Below, piece after piece: positions 49,714 through 59,407 of a stretch of 64,000 bases of DNA. This DNA is from Diplonema papillatum. Its lineage: Eukaryota; Euglenozoa; Diplonemea; Diplonemida; Diplonemidae. The translations under genes were made by a program, and so were the position numbers. The notes under the pieces are model-generated. The model was not told the origin of the DNA, ran no database searches, and was given only the letters and a program-made list of their open reading frames with translations. The stretch spans positions 147,912 through 211,911 of the forward strand of contig JAPJBO010000362.1 in NCBI GenBank assembly GCA_030068145.1, given 5' to 3'. How positions within the stretch are numbered: the first letter of the stretch is position 1; each line of letters begins with the position of its first letter.

Positions 49714-52700
49714 ATGTTGCGGTTGCCGATTCCCCAACCTGTCTTGGGCAGACGCCCAGTGAGACGCGGCAGACGGAGCAGAGAGGCACGGCTAACTCGG
49801 AGACGGCGAACGCTAGCTGGGAGAACTCTGTTTCGTGCTGCAAGGAGTACCTTTGGTCCTGGTCGAGCCAAAGAATTGCGAACGACAGACAGACCAAGAA
49901 CGGCTGTGTTTACAGCAAACGATTCGACTCGCGTTGGCACGTGGAACTGTCGCACGCTGACGGACCGACGCAAAACCGCAGACCTAGTGCTCTACTGCAT
50001 TGAGAGCGACGTGAAGATCCTTTGCCTGCAGGAACACCAGATTCGTGGAGACGGGCAAGGGATGTTTACTCGCGACGCCGGATGGGGTTGGAGGCTGCAC
50101 TTGGTAGCAGCACCGGCGCACCCCCAACTAGGTGGAATTGCGATGCTCATGTCGCCCCAGATCGCCTGGGTCGAAATGGGTGTCGCGAGCGAGCGCATCA
50201 TGTGGGCGAAATTGGAGGCGGCGGGCGGCTACGGCTACGTGATCAACAACTACGCACCCCACTCAGGGCACAACGACACAACGCAGACTCGGCACTACAC
50301 AAATCTTGAAACTACCCTGGAACAAACCCGTGACATGCAGTATCTGGTCGCCGCTGGGGACTACAATGCAGCGCTAAACCGCGGCGAAGGCAATGCACGA
50401 TATGCACCATACCAGCAAAGGCGACGAGCATGGAGTGAACAAATGCGGCAAGCTACCCGCAGGCTAGCTAGTTTTGCGGAGTATCATGAACTAGTATCAG
50501 CCGCAACAGTACGGGAGCACACTGCATTGGCGACATGGAGAGAAAGATTAATCGACCACATCTTCGTCCGAGCCAGATACACCAGCAGCGTACGACGAGT
50601 CCGGACGACAGATCCTGCAACGCTATCACCTCGGCTTACATCGGACCACCGGCTCGTGTACGCCGACCTTCGCGTGAAATTCGCAGCCCCTAGGGCGCCG
50701 CAGGAAGGCAAGCTTGACTTCGGGGCAATCCGACGCGATGCAACACTCCGAGACCGTTTCGCTACCGCCTTGAGCAGTTCAACAACATACGACGACTTCT
50801 GTCAGCGTTACAGCGAGCTTGCGAGAAGACTACCCCGACTCCCTCGCCCACAATTAAACCCGGGCTGGGTACCTGCGGCGGCGTACAACCCCTACGACAA
50901 CGCCGCGGCAAACCAGATGGCGCTCTTACTGAGATTCTTCGAAGAGAACTCAAAACCACACCCTCAAGCAGCATGGTCAGCGTTGAAAGCACTAAAGCGC
51001 AAGAAAAGCGAGCTACCGCCCCTTTCGCTGGAACAGTATCATCGACATTTCGCTGACGTCCGCCGATCACATGCGGAAGACGAGCCACCGGCTGGGAACA
51101 TGAGACGGATACTGGGTCGTCCGGACAGATGGGAGACTGGACCGCCGACGGTTCTTGAAGTCCAGGCGGTGGCAAAGAAGCTGAAGGGAGGAAAAGCTAC
51201 AGGTTCAGACGGAATACCAAACGAGATCCTCAAGCTCCCCGAGCTCTCCGATAAGCTGACTGAATTTTGTGTCGCCGCGTACGACGGAAGTATGCCGGCA
51301 GCATGGAAAACATCGGAGACACAACTCCTCTTCAAGAAAGGCAACCGCTTAGACCTGGCGTGTTACCGCCAGATTACACTTGCATCATGCTGTGCGAAGC
51401 TCTACAACGGTGTGCTGCGGGAACGGGTCCGACAGGCCCTAGACGACGAAATTGGCAGAATTGGTCGCATGCGCAACGCCCAAAATGGGGGCCGTCCAGG
51501 AAGATCGACTGGCGAACATGTTCTATGTCTTCGTACAATAATCGACAACGTCCGTGGCGAGAAGGAAGGAGCGCTGTTTTGCGTCTTCGTAGATTTCTCG
51601 TCGGCATTCGATTCTGTGTTCTGGTCGCAACTTGAGAAGCTTCTGGTAGCATACTCGGTGCCCGAACGGCTGGCACAAGCGATCATTGCGACGTACCGGG
51701 GCGCGACAACGGCGATCCGGACTCCTCACGGCCTCACCGAAGCGATCGAGATCTGTGCAGGAGTTCTTCAAGGCGACACTCTTGCACCGACGTTGTTCAT
51801 CCTGGTAATCGACGCAATAATGCGAGAAGTCGATCGAGCCTCAACCGACGGAAGTTGTGGCTACGTGGTGGGACGAGGGAGCCGGAAGACTCGAGTGAAA
51901 GACCTCGACTTCATGGATGACATAGCAGTTCTGGCACGAACATCGAGAGCTGCAACCCAAATGCTGCGGCGTCTGCACCTCACGGCGAAACGATTTGGAC
52001 TGAAGGTAAACTACGGCCAAGGGAAAACTGAGGTGATGGTAATCGGAGATCCGATACCCAGACACGTGCAACGCCCAGAAGGAGGACTCCTGCGGGAAGT
52101 TCGGGACTACAAGTACCTTGGGTGCATGCTGCAGTCCAGCAAGACCGACTTCCTGCGAAACAAGCAACTAGCGTGGGTCGCCCTACACAAGCTCAAAGCA
52201 ACGTGGCGGTCAACGCTGGCGATGGCAACGAAGGCTTGGCTGTTTCGGTGTCTGGTTCTCAGCATCTTCCTGGCTGGAGCGGAAGCATGGGTGGTGGGGA
52301 CCGAGTTACGTGCAGACGTGATAGGGGCGTACACGTGTATGGTCCGCTACGTGAAGGGGATGAAAGTGTACAGCCGTGACACGCGCATGAAGAACTCAGA
52401 GCTGATGGTCGGTTTCCCGAGGATCGAGGCGGTGCTGCAAGAGAAGCGCCTGCGGTTTGCGGCGCACTGCATGCGTTCTGATCAGCCGATTGCTGGCTTG
52501 ATGTTCGCGGACCAGCTTCGGGCGAGACGAGTGGGGCGACCACTGCTGTCTTTCGAACGAGTAATCTGCAACGATCTCGCGGAAATGCTGCAAGAAGACA
52601 ACGACGCATTCTGGCCCTTCGCTACATCGATGAACTGGTCTGCTCGGCGCCGCGGTGCCATGTCAAAGCCTGCGCAGAACACTGCATCAATTGTCATTTT

Positions 52701-52737
52701 CCGCCGACAGCCCATAATCCGCTGTACCCCACACTGA
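49714..52737 (+). CDS. LINE polyprotein: endonuclease plus reverse transcriptase
   Basis: An intact 1007-codon frame. Residues ~70-315 are an apurinic-like endonuclease (EEP fold): VGTWNCRTLTD, CLQEHQIRG, GDYNAAL and the terminal SDHRLVYADL. Residues ~470-800 are a reverse transcriptase: KGGKATGSDGIPNEILK, FVDFSSAFDS (motif A Asp), GVLQGDTLAPTLF (motif B) and LDFMDDIAVLA (motif C, FMDD rather than YADD, both Asp present), then YKYLGC. The C-terminus has conserved-looking helices (RLRFAAHCMRSD) but no recognisable zinc knuckle or RNase H. This is a non-LTR retrotransposon that nicks and primes at its target. No ORF1 protein is seen between the monomers and this frame. With all catalytic residues intact, it may be active. 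Confidence 0.95.
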   Translation: MLRLPIPQPVLGRRPVRRGRRSREARLTRRRRTLAGRTLFRAARSTFGPGRAKELRTTDRPRTAVFTANDSTRVGTWNCRTLTDRRKTADLVLYCIESDVKILCLQEHQIRGDGQGMFTRDAGWGWRLHLVAAPAHPQLGGIAMLMSPQIAWVEMGVASERIMWAKLEAAGGYGYVINNYAPHSGHNDTTQTRHYTNLETTLEQTRDMQYLVAAGDYNAALNRGEGNARYAPYQQRRRAWSEQMRQATRRLASFAEYHELVSAATVREHTALATWRERLIDHIFVRARYTSSVRRVRTTDPATLSPRLTSDHRLVYADLRVKFAAPRAPQEGKLDFGAIRRDATLRDRFATALSSSTTYDDFCQRYSELARRLPRLPRPQLNPGWVPAAAYNPYDNAAANQMALLLRFFEENSKPHPQAAWSALKALKRKKSELPPLSLEQYHRHFADVRRSHAEDEPPAGNMRRILGRPDRWETGPPTVLEVQAVAKKLKGGKATGSDGIPNEILKLPELSDKLTEFCVAAYDGSMPAAWKTSETQLLFKKGNRLDLACYRQITLASCCAKLYNGVLRERVRQALDDEIGRIGRMRNAQNGGRPGRSTGEHVLCLRTIIDNVRGEKEGALFCVFVDFSSAFDSVFWSQLEKLLVAYSVPERLAQAIIATYRGATTAIRTPHGLTEAIEICAGVLQGDTLAPTLFILVIDAIMREVDRASTDGSCGYVVGRGSRKTRVKDLDFMDDIAVLARTSRAATQMLRRLHLTAKRFGLKVNYGQGKTEVMVIGDPIPRHVQRPEGGLLREVRDYKYLGCMLQSSKTDFLRNKQLAWVALHKLKATWRSTLAMATKAWLFRCLVLSIFLAGAEAWVVGTELRADVIGAYTCMVRYVKGMKVYSRDTRMKNSELMVGFPRIEAVLQEKRLRFAAHCMRSDQPIAGLMFADQLRARRVGRPLLSFERVICNDLAEMLQEDNDAFWPFATSMNWSARRRGAMSKPAQNTASIVIFRRQPIIRCTPH

Positions 52738-52871
52738 GATGCCACCTTTGCGAAAGGTACACCTCATCCGAATGCTGTCACGGCTTGACAGTTTCTGCTG
52801 CCGCCGCACTTGAATCGTTTGAATGCAAACACTGCTCCGTTTTACTCCCGTATCTGCGGGGGTGAGATGAC

Positions 52872-52891
52872 AACTACTACTACTACTACTG
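52872..52891 (+). repeat. CTA microsatellite, probable LINE tail
   Basis: Six ACT/CTA units close the LINE 3' UTR, a few bases before the hAT-like repeat begins. Confidence 0.8.
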
Positions 52892-52901
52892 CGTATTTGA
52901 G

Positions 52902-53713
52902 CAGGGTATTAGTTTGAAGGCTTCCGGGATTTGCAGATTTAGACCGTTACTATGGGGTGGTTTTGGGCGGTGTTTCAGTGCCGTTTTCGCCGATGTACGG
53001 CGTCTTGGGGCAGAGCCGACACATCTCCACAACTTCGTTCGGCAAAAGAGGGGTCTTCATGAGTCCTTCATGGGTCAATTATGGTCACCCCGTCAGTAAT
53101 TTCTGCGGGCGTTTTTTCAACCTACACCAGCCTGGATCAAGCTTTTCGGGGTTTTCCGAATGCTTCTGGGTTCCCTGTGGGGGGACGCGCCCCAAAAACA
53201 GTCAAAATCGTAAACAGACAGTCTCGTCAGGCAGCTGAAGGGGCTGAAGGGGGGCGACCTGGGGACCTATTTTCCTATGATTCTTATGATAATAGGTCCA
53301 CGGTTTTGGTGTGCACCGCCGTGCTTACAACAACATTTTTAGCGTTATTTTTAGCAACATCGCGCCGAAGGCGCGGCGGAAAATTTGGGCAAAAATAACT
53401 CCGCCCCCCCTTTATCATGTGGGCAACTCTTAGCTCGTGTGTGATACTCAACTGTCAAACAGGACCTTGGCCCGGTAATGAAGCACAGTGGCTGCCGACC
53501 CGCAGCTGAACGCAATTGAACGGCAGCGGCTGGGTCTCAGCAGCGGAGGCTCAGCAGCCTTCCAGCACCTTCAGCACACTGCTAAACACCACACCCCCCG
53601 CCTATATTTACTTTGAACACCGTTTTTTGAACATTTTTTTTTTTTCCCCGGCCAAGTCCGGTTTGCAGATTTAGACCGTCGGTCTAAAATCTGCAACAGA
53701 AACTAATCCCCTG
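52902..53713. mobile_element. hAT-like non-autonomous element, complete copy
   Basis: 812 bp. Left end CAGGGTATTAGTTT...TTTGCAGATTTAGACCG; right end, inverted, CAGGGGATTAGTTT...TTGCAGATTTTAGACCG. Flanks are TATTTGAG at the left and CATTTGAGG at the right, consistent with an 8-bp target duplication. CAGGG termini and 8-bp duplications are hAT hallmarks. No transposase. The interior has CGCCGAAGGCGCGGCGG and C-rich tracts. Confidence 0.8.
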
Positions 53714-53722
53714 CATTTGAGG

Positions 53723-54465
53723 CAGGGTATTAGTTTGAAGGCTTCCAGGGTTTGCAGATTTAGACCGTTACTATGGGGTGGTTTTGGGCGGTGTTTCGGT
53801 GCCGTTTTCGCCGATGTACGGCGTCTTGGGGCGGAGCCGACACATCTCCACAACTTCGTTCGGCAAAAGAGGGGTCTTCATGGGTCCTTTAGGGTCAATT
53901 ATGGTCACCCCGTCAGTTTGGCGACACATTTTGCGGGCGTTTTTTCAACCTACACCAGTCTGGATCAAGCGTTTCGGGGGTTTCTGGATGCTTCTGGGTT
54001 CCCTGTGGGGTTGCGCTCCAAAAACAGTCAAAATCGTAAACAGACAGTCTCATCAGGCAGCTGAAGGGGGGTGGACCTGGGGACCTATTTTCCTATGATT
54101 CCTATGATAATAGGTCCACAGTTTTGGTGTGCGCCGCCGTGCTTACAACAACATTTTTAGCGTTATTTTTAGCAACATCGCGCCGAAGGCGCGACGGAAA
54201 ATTTGGGCAAAAATAACTCCGCCCCCCTTTATCATACGTGGGCAACTCTTAGCTCGTGTGGGATACTCAACTGGCAAACAGGACCTTGATCTGGTAATGA
54301 AGCACAGTGTGGCAGCTGCAACCTGCCGACCCAAAGCTGAACACAATTGAACGGCAGCGGCTGGGTCTCAGCAGCGGAGGCTCAGCAGCCTTCCGCTACA
54401 AACACCACACCCCCCGCCTATATTTACTTTGGACACCGTTTTTTGAACATTTTTTTTGTGTTTTT
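53723..54465. mobile_element. hAT-like element, second copy, right end lost
   Basis: Starts CAGGGTATTAGTTTGAAGGC, separated from copy 1 by only CATTTGAGG. Tracks copy 1 at about 90% with small indels, then breaks off in a T-run near 54465 before the right terminus. Confidence 0.82.
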
Positions 54466-54879
54466 TTTTTTTACATAAGCGCTTTCCACTCACCAGTTTC
54501 GGGCCAAACCCGTGGTGAAAAAAAATTTCACTCCGGCAGAAAAGTTTTTCTGCCGGTGTGGTGTGGTGTGGGTGCCAGTCGACACGTGCCTGTGTCTGTC
54601 TGTGTGTGGTACGCGTCGTTGACCTCGTAGCCCCATAAGCGGGGGTCCCTCTGGCCCTTCACCCCACTCAAGTTTGGGGTGCTAGCTCACTCCCTACCCT
54701 CTTGCTCCTCTTCAGATCAAGCAGGAAACGGATTCAGAGAACATGCAGAACAGCTACACATGATGCCGTGAACGATGTAAGTAGAAGATGTAAGTAGAAA
54801 TCACAAAGGGTTCATGCTGAAAGGCCAATTTTGCGCCTCTTGCGCTTAGCTCCTTCCGGGGCGTTGTCGAGACCACACC

Positions 54880-55078
54880 CTGACCACACACAACACGCAC
54901 CCACTTCACCACCAGCCCACCACCCACGCCCACCCACACTGTCCACCACAACCCGCGCCCTTACCACCCACAACCCACGCCCCGACCACACACAACACGC
55001 ACCCACTCCACCACCAGCGCCCACCACCCACGCCCACCCACACTGTCCACCACAACCCGCGCCCTGACCACCTACACC
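54880..55078. repeat. C/A-rich minisatellite of about 100 bp period
   Basis: Two near-identical units (ACCACACACAACACGCACCC, then CACCCACGCCCACCCACACT and GTCCACCACAACCCGCGCCC), with a partial third. Strongly strand-asymmetric. Confidence 0.85.
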
Positions 55079-55084
55079 CAGCAA

Positions 55085-55205
55085 CGCAAAATCCCTTTAG
55101 GGTAGGCGGTTTTTTTTTTTTGGCCCATGTCCGTCGGCCCACAGAAATTTACGCGCGCGCGCGCAAAAAAAAAACTTTTCAGAAAAAAAAAAACTTTTGC
55201 CACAA
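55085..55205. repeat. Inverted repeat, left arm
   Basis: GGCGGTTTTTTTTTTTGGCC, CATGTCCG, AATTTACGCGCGCGCG and AAAAAAACTTTTGCCA occur here and again inverted at 56650-56765, flanking about 1.45 kb. Confidence 0.8.
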
Positions 55206-56649
55206 GACTTTCTGCTACTGGATGTCACACCATATGTGCCGGCTATACTACTGGCCAGTCCGCTGTTGGCACTTTTGTGCCCGTTGTTGGTAGAATTTCT
55301 GGACGATGAGCTCAAAGGTGAGTGTGAAGATGAACTTGATGTGTCCGAGGGGTTGCGGTGGCAGTCTAGAGTTCAACAGTCCTGAACGCCGCGCGGGGTG
55401 CGTTTCGACAAAACCTTCCATAGTCGGAGGCTGCAGATGATAGACGATGCCACAGGAGAAAAAACACTCGGGTTTGAACTCGAGATCGCGGTTCGCTGGG
55501 TACGCTGCGAACAATAAAGCAGTGACCCAGAGGACTGTCGATTGCGCGGGTGTCCGTCAATCTCTTATCTCTCTTCTGACATGCCCCATTGCGATGTCAC
55601 GGTCCTACCGAACCACCGTGCGAGAGCCTACTGACGGCTGGTCGGTGGCATTTCCATCGGCGAGAATAAGCGCCAGCTACCCGCAGATAGTATGGTGAAC
55701 TTCAACTTCTGCTTTCCTCCACCTTGTGCAAGGATGGTTGCTCTCGCGGCTTCTGCGGCGGTCTGCTGTTGAAACCCCCAAAGGCGGACGTCGACACCGT
55801 CACTTCGGGTGTAGTGGCTTTGTCAATATTACCCGAGTACACAAAGATGCCCTGCTTGGTGTAAACGGAGTTTGTCGGTACTCTGCCGACCCTCCTGTCA
55901 GCAAGCTTTAGCCAGTGGCCACCTTCTGATGCGTAGCAAACGGCGCCGGACTCACAAGATGTACCTCACCCACATCGAAAGAGACCATTGATGTCTCGAC
56001 ATCCGCACGGAGGGCAGGTGCTTCTAGCACACGGCAATTGGTTAGACGCCGTGTGCAACGAAGGCAGTTATGCTCAGGGATGTGCGGTCTAGACTGTCAG
56101 GCGACGAGTGCCGTTTTCTTCGCAAATATACCGCGGCACAAGGCATTGCCGCCGGTCAAGTGCACTAAGTCGCAAGCACCGTGAACGCATCGCTTGCCCC
56201 GCGTCCTTTTCATGCCTCCTCAGTCGAGTCTCAGATACTAGTAGCTGCTTGAGGCGTCGGAAGGCATAGACGCGTGCACTGCCCCGGACTGGTTCTGTGT
56301 GATAATCGCACCACAGTGGCAAAACCTCCCGACATGCCTTGCCGGTAAAACCGCGCACACTTTCGAGGCTGAGGCTGTGCTTGTATCCCGCGTGCTTCGA
56401 CTGCGTCCAGCAGGAGCTACGCAAATAGATTGACACCAACGTCAAAGTAGCACGATATTGCTTGCCCAGCGCACCAACCCAGCACCGGGCATAGTCAGCT
56501 TCAAAGTCAATACACACTGAGGTAAACAAAGTCTACGCGATTTGCATCGCCGTGAAGTATCGGTGTGATGAACAGGTTTTCGACTTTTCGCGAGCCGGAC
56601 ACGCTCGTGACTACGCCTGCAGTCGCTCTCACGACCGGTTCCAATGCAC
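55206..56649. other. Segment between the inverted-repeat arms, no gene recognised
   Basis: A 146-codon minus-strand frame (56089-56529) and short plus frames lack domains. The segment may be the interior of a composite or non-autonomous transposon. Confidence 0.35.
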
Positions 56650-56770
56650 AGATCCCAAAAGTTTTTTTTTGGCAAAAGTTTTTTTTTTCCGGGGGTTCCC
56701 AAAAATTTACGCGCGCGCGGACATGGGCCAAAAAAAAAAAACCGCCTTCCCTTAGTGGTAAAAGTTTTTT
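56650..56770. repeat. Inverted repeat, right arm
   Basis: Inverse of 55085-55205: TGGCAAAAGTTTTTTTTTTC, AATTTACGCGCGCGCG, GACATGGGCC and A-run then ACCGCC. Confidence 0.8.
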
Positions 56771-56931
56771 TTACCGGCTGGATTTTTTTTGTCCCTGCCG
56801 CTGAACAGCTACAGTGAGGCCCAGGGACAATAAGGGAGCTTTTTGTCCCTCCAGGGACAAAAAGTTTTTTTTTGTCCCTGGAGACATTTTCATAGCAACA
56901 CCTACAGGATTAAAGGAAACAAGACCACAAA

Positions 56932-57390
56932 ATGCCGAAGGTGAAGAAAGAAGGAGTCAGCGACTCCAGTCCCGAAAGCTCTGAAGGCGAAAGCAGCGAC
57001 AGCGCTCTGCCGGAGAAGTCCAGGCAACGTTACACGTTGGTGTGGAGGGACTTCATAGACTACATTCAAGTTCACTGCAAGTACCCAAAGCCCCTCTCGG
57101 GAAAGCCATCCAAGAAGCAGCCGACGGAGGCACAGTACGCAACCTTCTTCAAGCACCTGGTAGACGACCGCAGCTTCAAGCCTTCAACCATGTGGTCAAT
57201 CTACAGCATGCTGAATGCAAAGCACACCTCAGAATTCGGCGTCACTCTGAAAGACAAGTACCCAAAGCTGGCAGCACGCCTGAAGGTGAAGAGCCGCAAC
57301 TACACGACCAAAAAAGCAACTCCTTCTCAGAGTGAGACTGAGAAGCGAGGTGTTCATGAACACCGCCCTTTCTTAGCACAACCCTTTTAG
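56932..57390 (+). CDS. Tyrosine-recombinase N-terminal domain, truncated
   Basis: A 152-codon frame with an ATG start, an acidic Ser-rich head (SDSSPESSEGESSDS) and then a core-binding-like domain: RQRYTLVWRDFIDYIQ, FFKHLVDDRSFKPSTMWSIY, SMLNAKH and YPKLAARLKVKSRNYTTKKA. The STLWSxYSMLN and LKxKSxxYxxKK pattern is typical of the SAM-like DNA-binding half of Crypton-type and related eukaryotic tyrosine recombinases. The catalytic half with R-HxxR-Y is absent; the frame loses homology near 57330. It is either a truncated transposon gene or a stand-alone DNA-binding relic. It lies just upstream of the YR retrotransposon but is not part of it. Confidence 0.6.
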   Translation: MPKVKKEGVSDSSPESSEGESSDSALPEKSRQRYTLVWRDFIDYIQVHCKYPKPLSGKPSKKQPTEAQYATFFKHLVDDRSFKPSTMWSIYSMLNAKHTSEFGVTLKDKYPKLAARLKVKSRNYTTKKATPSQSETEKRGVHEHRPFLAQPF

Positions 57391-57502
57391 CATGTTGTCT
57401 TGTGGTGAGGAATGCTCATTCCGTTTCCTTTTGCTCCTGGGCCTCATTGCAGCTGTTCAGCGGCAGGCAAAAAAAATCCAGCCGGTAAAAAAATTACGTT
57501 GT

Positions 57503-57630
57503 ACCGGTCAAGGGGCCTTTTTGTCCCTCGGGCAAGTTTTTTTCACTCGACTCGCCCTCGGGCTTCGCCCTCGGGCTCGTCTCGTGAAAAAAACTTGCCC
57601 TCGGGACAAAAAGGCCCCTTATTTACCGGT
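57503..57630. repeat. Large hairpin with arms of about 45 bp
   Basis: Left arm 57503-57546 (ACCGGT, AAGGGGCCTTTTTGTCCC, CAAGTTTTTTTCAC) and right arm 57584-57630 are nearly perfect inverses. The 37-nt loop itself repeats CGCCCTCGGGCT. Shorter AGGGACAAAAA motifs occur at 56845-56880. A foldback element is likely. Confidence 0.9.
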
Positions 57631-57718
57631 AAAAAATAGCTATTTCACCAAGCCCATTTTGGGAATTTTTTTTTTTTTAGTGAATTTTTTTTTTTTTCAC
57701 TAAAGGGGAAAATCCCTG

Positions 57719-57920
57719 TAAGCGCCAGCTTGAAAGGAAATGCTCGACGATGCTGCCCGACAAAGAACAGAAGGGATCCCAAGTGCTGTAACTACCGAAC
57801 CACGTGTTGAACGGACGTGAGGTCATGCGGGTCTTCCCCTACACGACAAATCACACAAACACAACAGGTCAAAAGTCCTGAGTGAGAAAACAACACACGG
57901 TGGTGTAAGCGAAGAACAAA
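57719..57920 (+). repeat. Split direct repeat A1
   Basis: Begins TAAGCGCCAGCTTGAAAGG and ends GTGTAAGCGAAGAACAAA, five bases before the gag ATG. Near-identical to A2. Confidence 0.93.
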
Positions 57921-57925
57921 AAGGG

Positions 57926-59407
57926 ATGAAGTGGAGCAGGGAGGCCGCGGTGGAGTGGGTGAAGCAGGCTACGGGGCTCCAAGTTCCGTCCGCTTTCCAT
58001 TTTCGTCCGGACAATGGTCGGCTGCGGCCGATTATCCGGTTGGCGGGGGATGCCGGCGCTTCCGCGGACGCGTACCTGAGGTCTCTGTTAGGGGCCCTGG
58101 GGGGCGAGGAGCCGCCGAGCGGGACGGCGCAGTGGGTGTTGGCTTGGTTGGCGTGCGCGTCCGCGCCCACGGCCACCCCTGCGGACTTCGAAGAGCTGGT
58201 ACGCTCAGTGTCGCCGGCCCACCACGAAGGCCCCTCCCCTCGGCTGCCTGGCCGCTCCGCTGACGCCGCGCACTCGGACTCGGCGGATTACGCCGCTTTC
58301 TCCGCCGCCGCGGCCGCAGCGGCGGCCCACGCCTCCTCGACTGCCGCCACCTCTGCTGCTGCTGCCGCGGCCGACCCCTCCGCCGCCTCGTCTTCCGCTG
58401 CTGCTCCGCGCACCCCCTCGGGGATTCCGCTCCCGGGAACACCGGAGGGGGACGAAGAGGTCGCCCGGGCCCTGCAGGTCGACGTGCAGGACACACCCGC
58501 GAGGCGGGTGACGTTTGCGGAACGCCCGGACGACATCCGGCGCCTGGAGAGCCAGGTGGAGCGCCTCACCGCGATGGTGCTGGCGCTCGTGGAACGCTCC
58601 TCGCCCCCAGCCCCTCAGCGTCCATCTGTCCAGCGCGGCATGGAGGTGCCGCCTCCGCCTCCCCTCGTCGATGCCTCGCGCGTCCCGTTCGGGTCTCACC
58701 ACGCGGGGGCAGGCCATACTCCGGCGCCCTTCTCTGCCCCCCAGCCGCCGGCTCCCGTTCCGGCGCCGACGCAGCCCTCCCAACCGGCTCAGGAGAACCC
58801 CTTCGCGGGGCAACATTTCTCGGCACCCTCCCAGACGGAGGTTTTTCAGCAGGACCCGCTCGACGCGCTGGAGCGCGGGTCCGTTCAATCCCAACCAGCG
58901 CTGATCACCCCGGGCCCCGGGCTCCTCGACCCCCGCGTGTGGCTGTCCTACGGGCCGGTCGAGAAGTCGCTGCTCCTCGTCCACATCCGCGATATTTTTG
59001 CGGAAGTCCTAAATGGGTCGCAGGCCCTGGCGAACGACGGCCAGCACCTCCTCCACCACCTCTCGTGCATCCTACATCTGATGGACGACACCTCCGACCA
59101 AGAGGGGATGGTGCGGCTCGCGGAGAGCACCCTGCACCGCATGGTGGTGCTCAAAACAGCCCTCAAGGCGGGCTGGTCCGTTGCGGCGGACCTCCAGAAG
59201 GGGTACCACGAGGAGGACGAGGTGCCCGCCTACCTGCGCCGGGGGTTTCAGGCGATGCGGAAGGCGGACGAACAGCCGGCGAAGCCCGCCAGGTCGCGGG
59301 GGTCGGGGTTACAGCCGACGAGGCGCGCTGCCCCTCCCCACAGCGCAGCCCCCCCTCCTCAGGCGGACGGGGCACGCGCCGGCAGCAGGAGGAAAGGGTC
59401 TCGGTGA
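57926..59407 (+). CDS. Gag-like protein of the YR retrotransposon
   Basis: 493 residues from the first ATG after A1. No zinc knuckle. The N-terminal ~110 residues look globular (MKWSREAAVEWVKQATGLQ); the middle is Ala/Pro/Ser-rich and disordered; then RRLESQVERLTAMVLALVER forms a probable coiled coil near residue 215. A second helical domain (WLSYGPVEKSLLLVHIRDIF, HLLHHLSCILHLMDD) occupies ~335-430, and the tail is basic. The position as first ORF, the coiled coil and the basic tail fit a Gag role in particle assembly and RNA binding. The next ORF overlaps in the -1 frame, so YR may be made by frameshifting or reinitiation. Confidence 0.75.
   Translation: MKWSREAAVEWVKQATGLQVPSAFHFRPDNGRLRPIIRLAGDAGASADAYLRSLLGALGGEEPPSGTAQWVLAWLACASAPTATPADFEELVRSVSPAHHEGPSPRLPGRSADAAHSDSADYAAFSAAAAAAAAHASSTAATSAAAAAADPSAASSSAAAPRTPSGIPLPGTPEGDEEVARALQVDVQDTPARRVTFAERPDDIRRLESQVERLTAMVLALVERSSPPAPQRPSVQRGMEVPPPPPLVDASRVPFGSHHAGAGHTPAPFSAPQPPAPVPAPTQPSQPAQENPFAGQHFSAPSQTEVFQQDPLDALERGSVQSQPALITPGPGLLDPRVWLSYGPVEKSLLLVHIRDIFAEVLNGSQALANDGQHLLHHLSCILHLMDDTSDQEGMVRLAESTLHRMVVLKTALKAGWSVAADLQKGYHEEDEVPAYLRRGFQAMRKADEQPAKPARSRGSGLQPTRRAAPPHSAAPPPQADGARAGSRRKGSR

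Larger units (their letters stand above)
48543..52895 (+). mobile_element. LINE (non-LTR retrotransposon), near complete
   Basis: Two tandem 5' monomers, one ORF, a short 3' UTR containing GCCACCTTTGCGAAAGG and a terminal CTA microsatellite (52872-52891), which looks like the simple-repeat tail many LINEs carry. A solo 5' unit elsewhere (6454-6925) shows the family is multi-copy. Confidence 0.88.
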
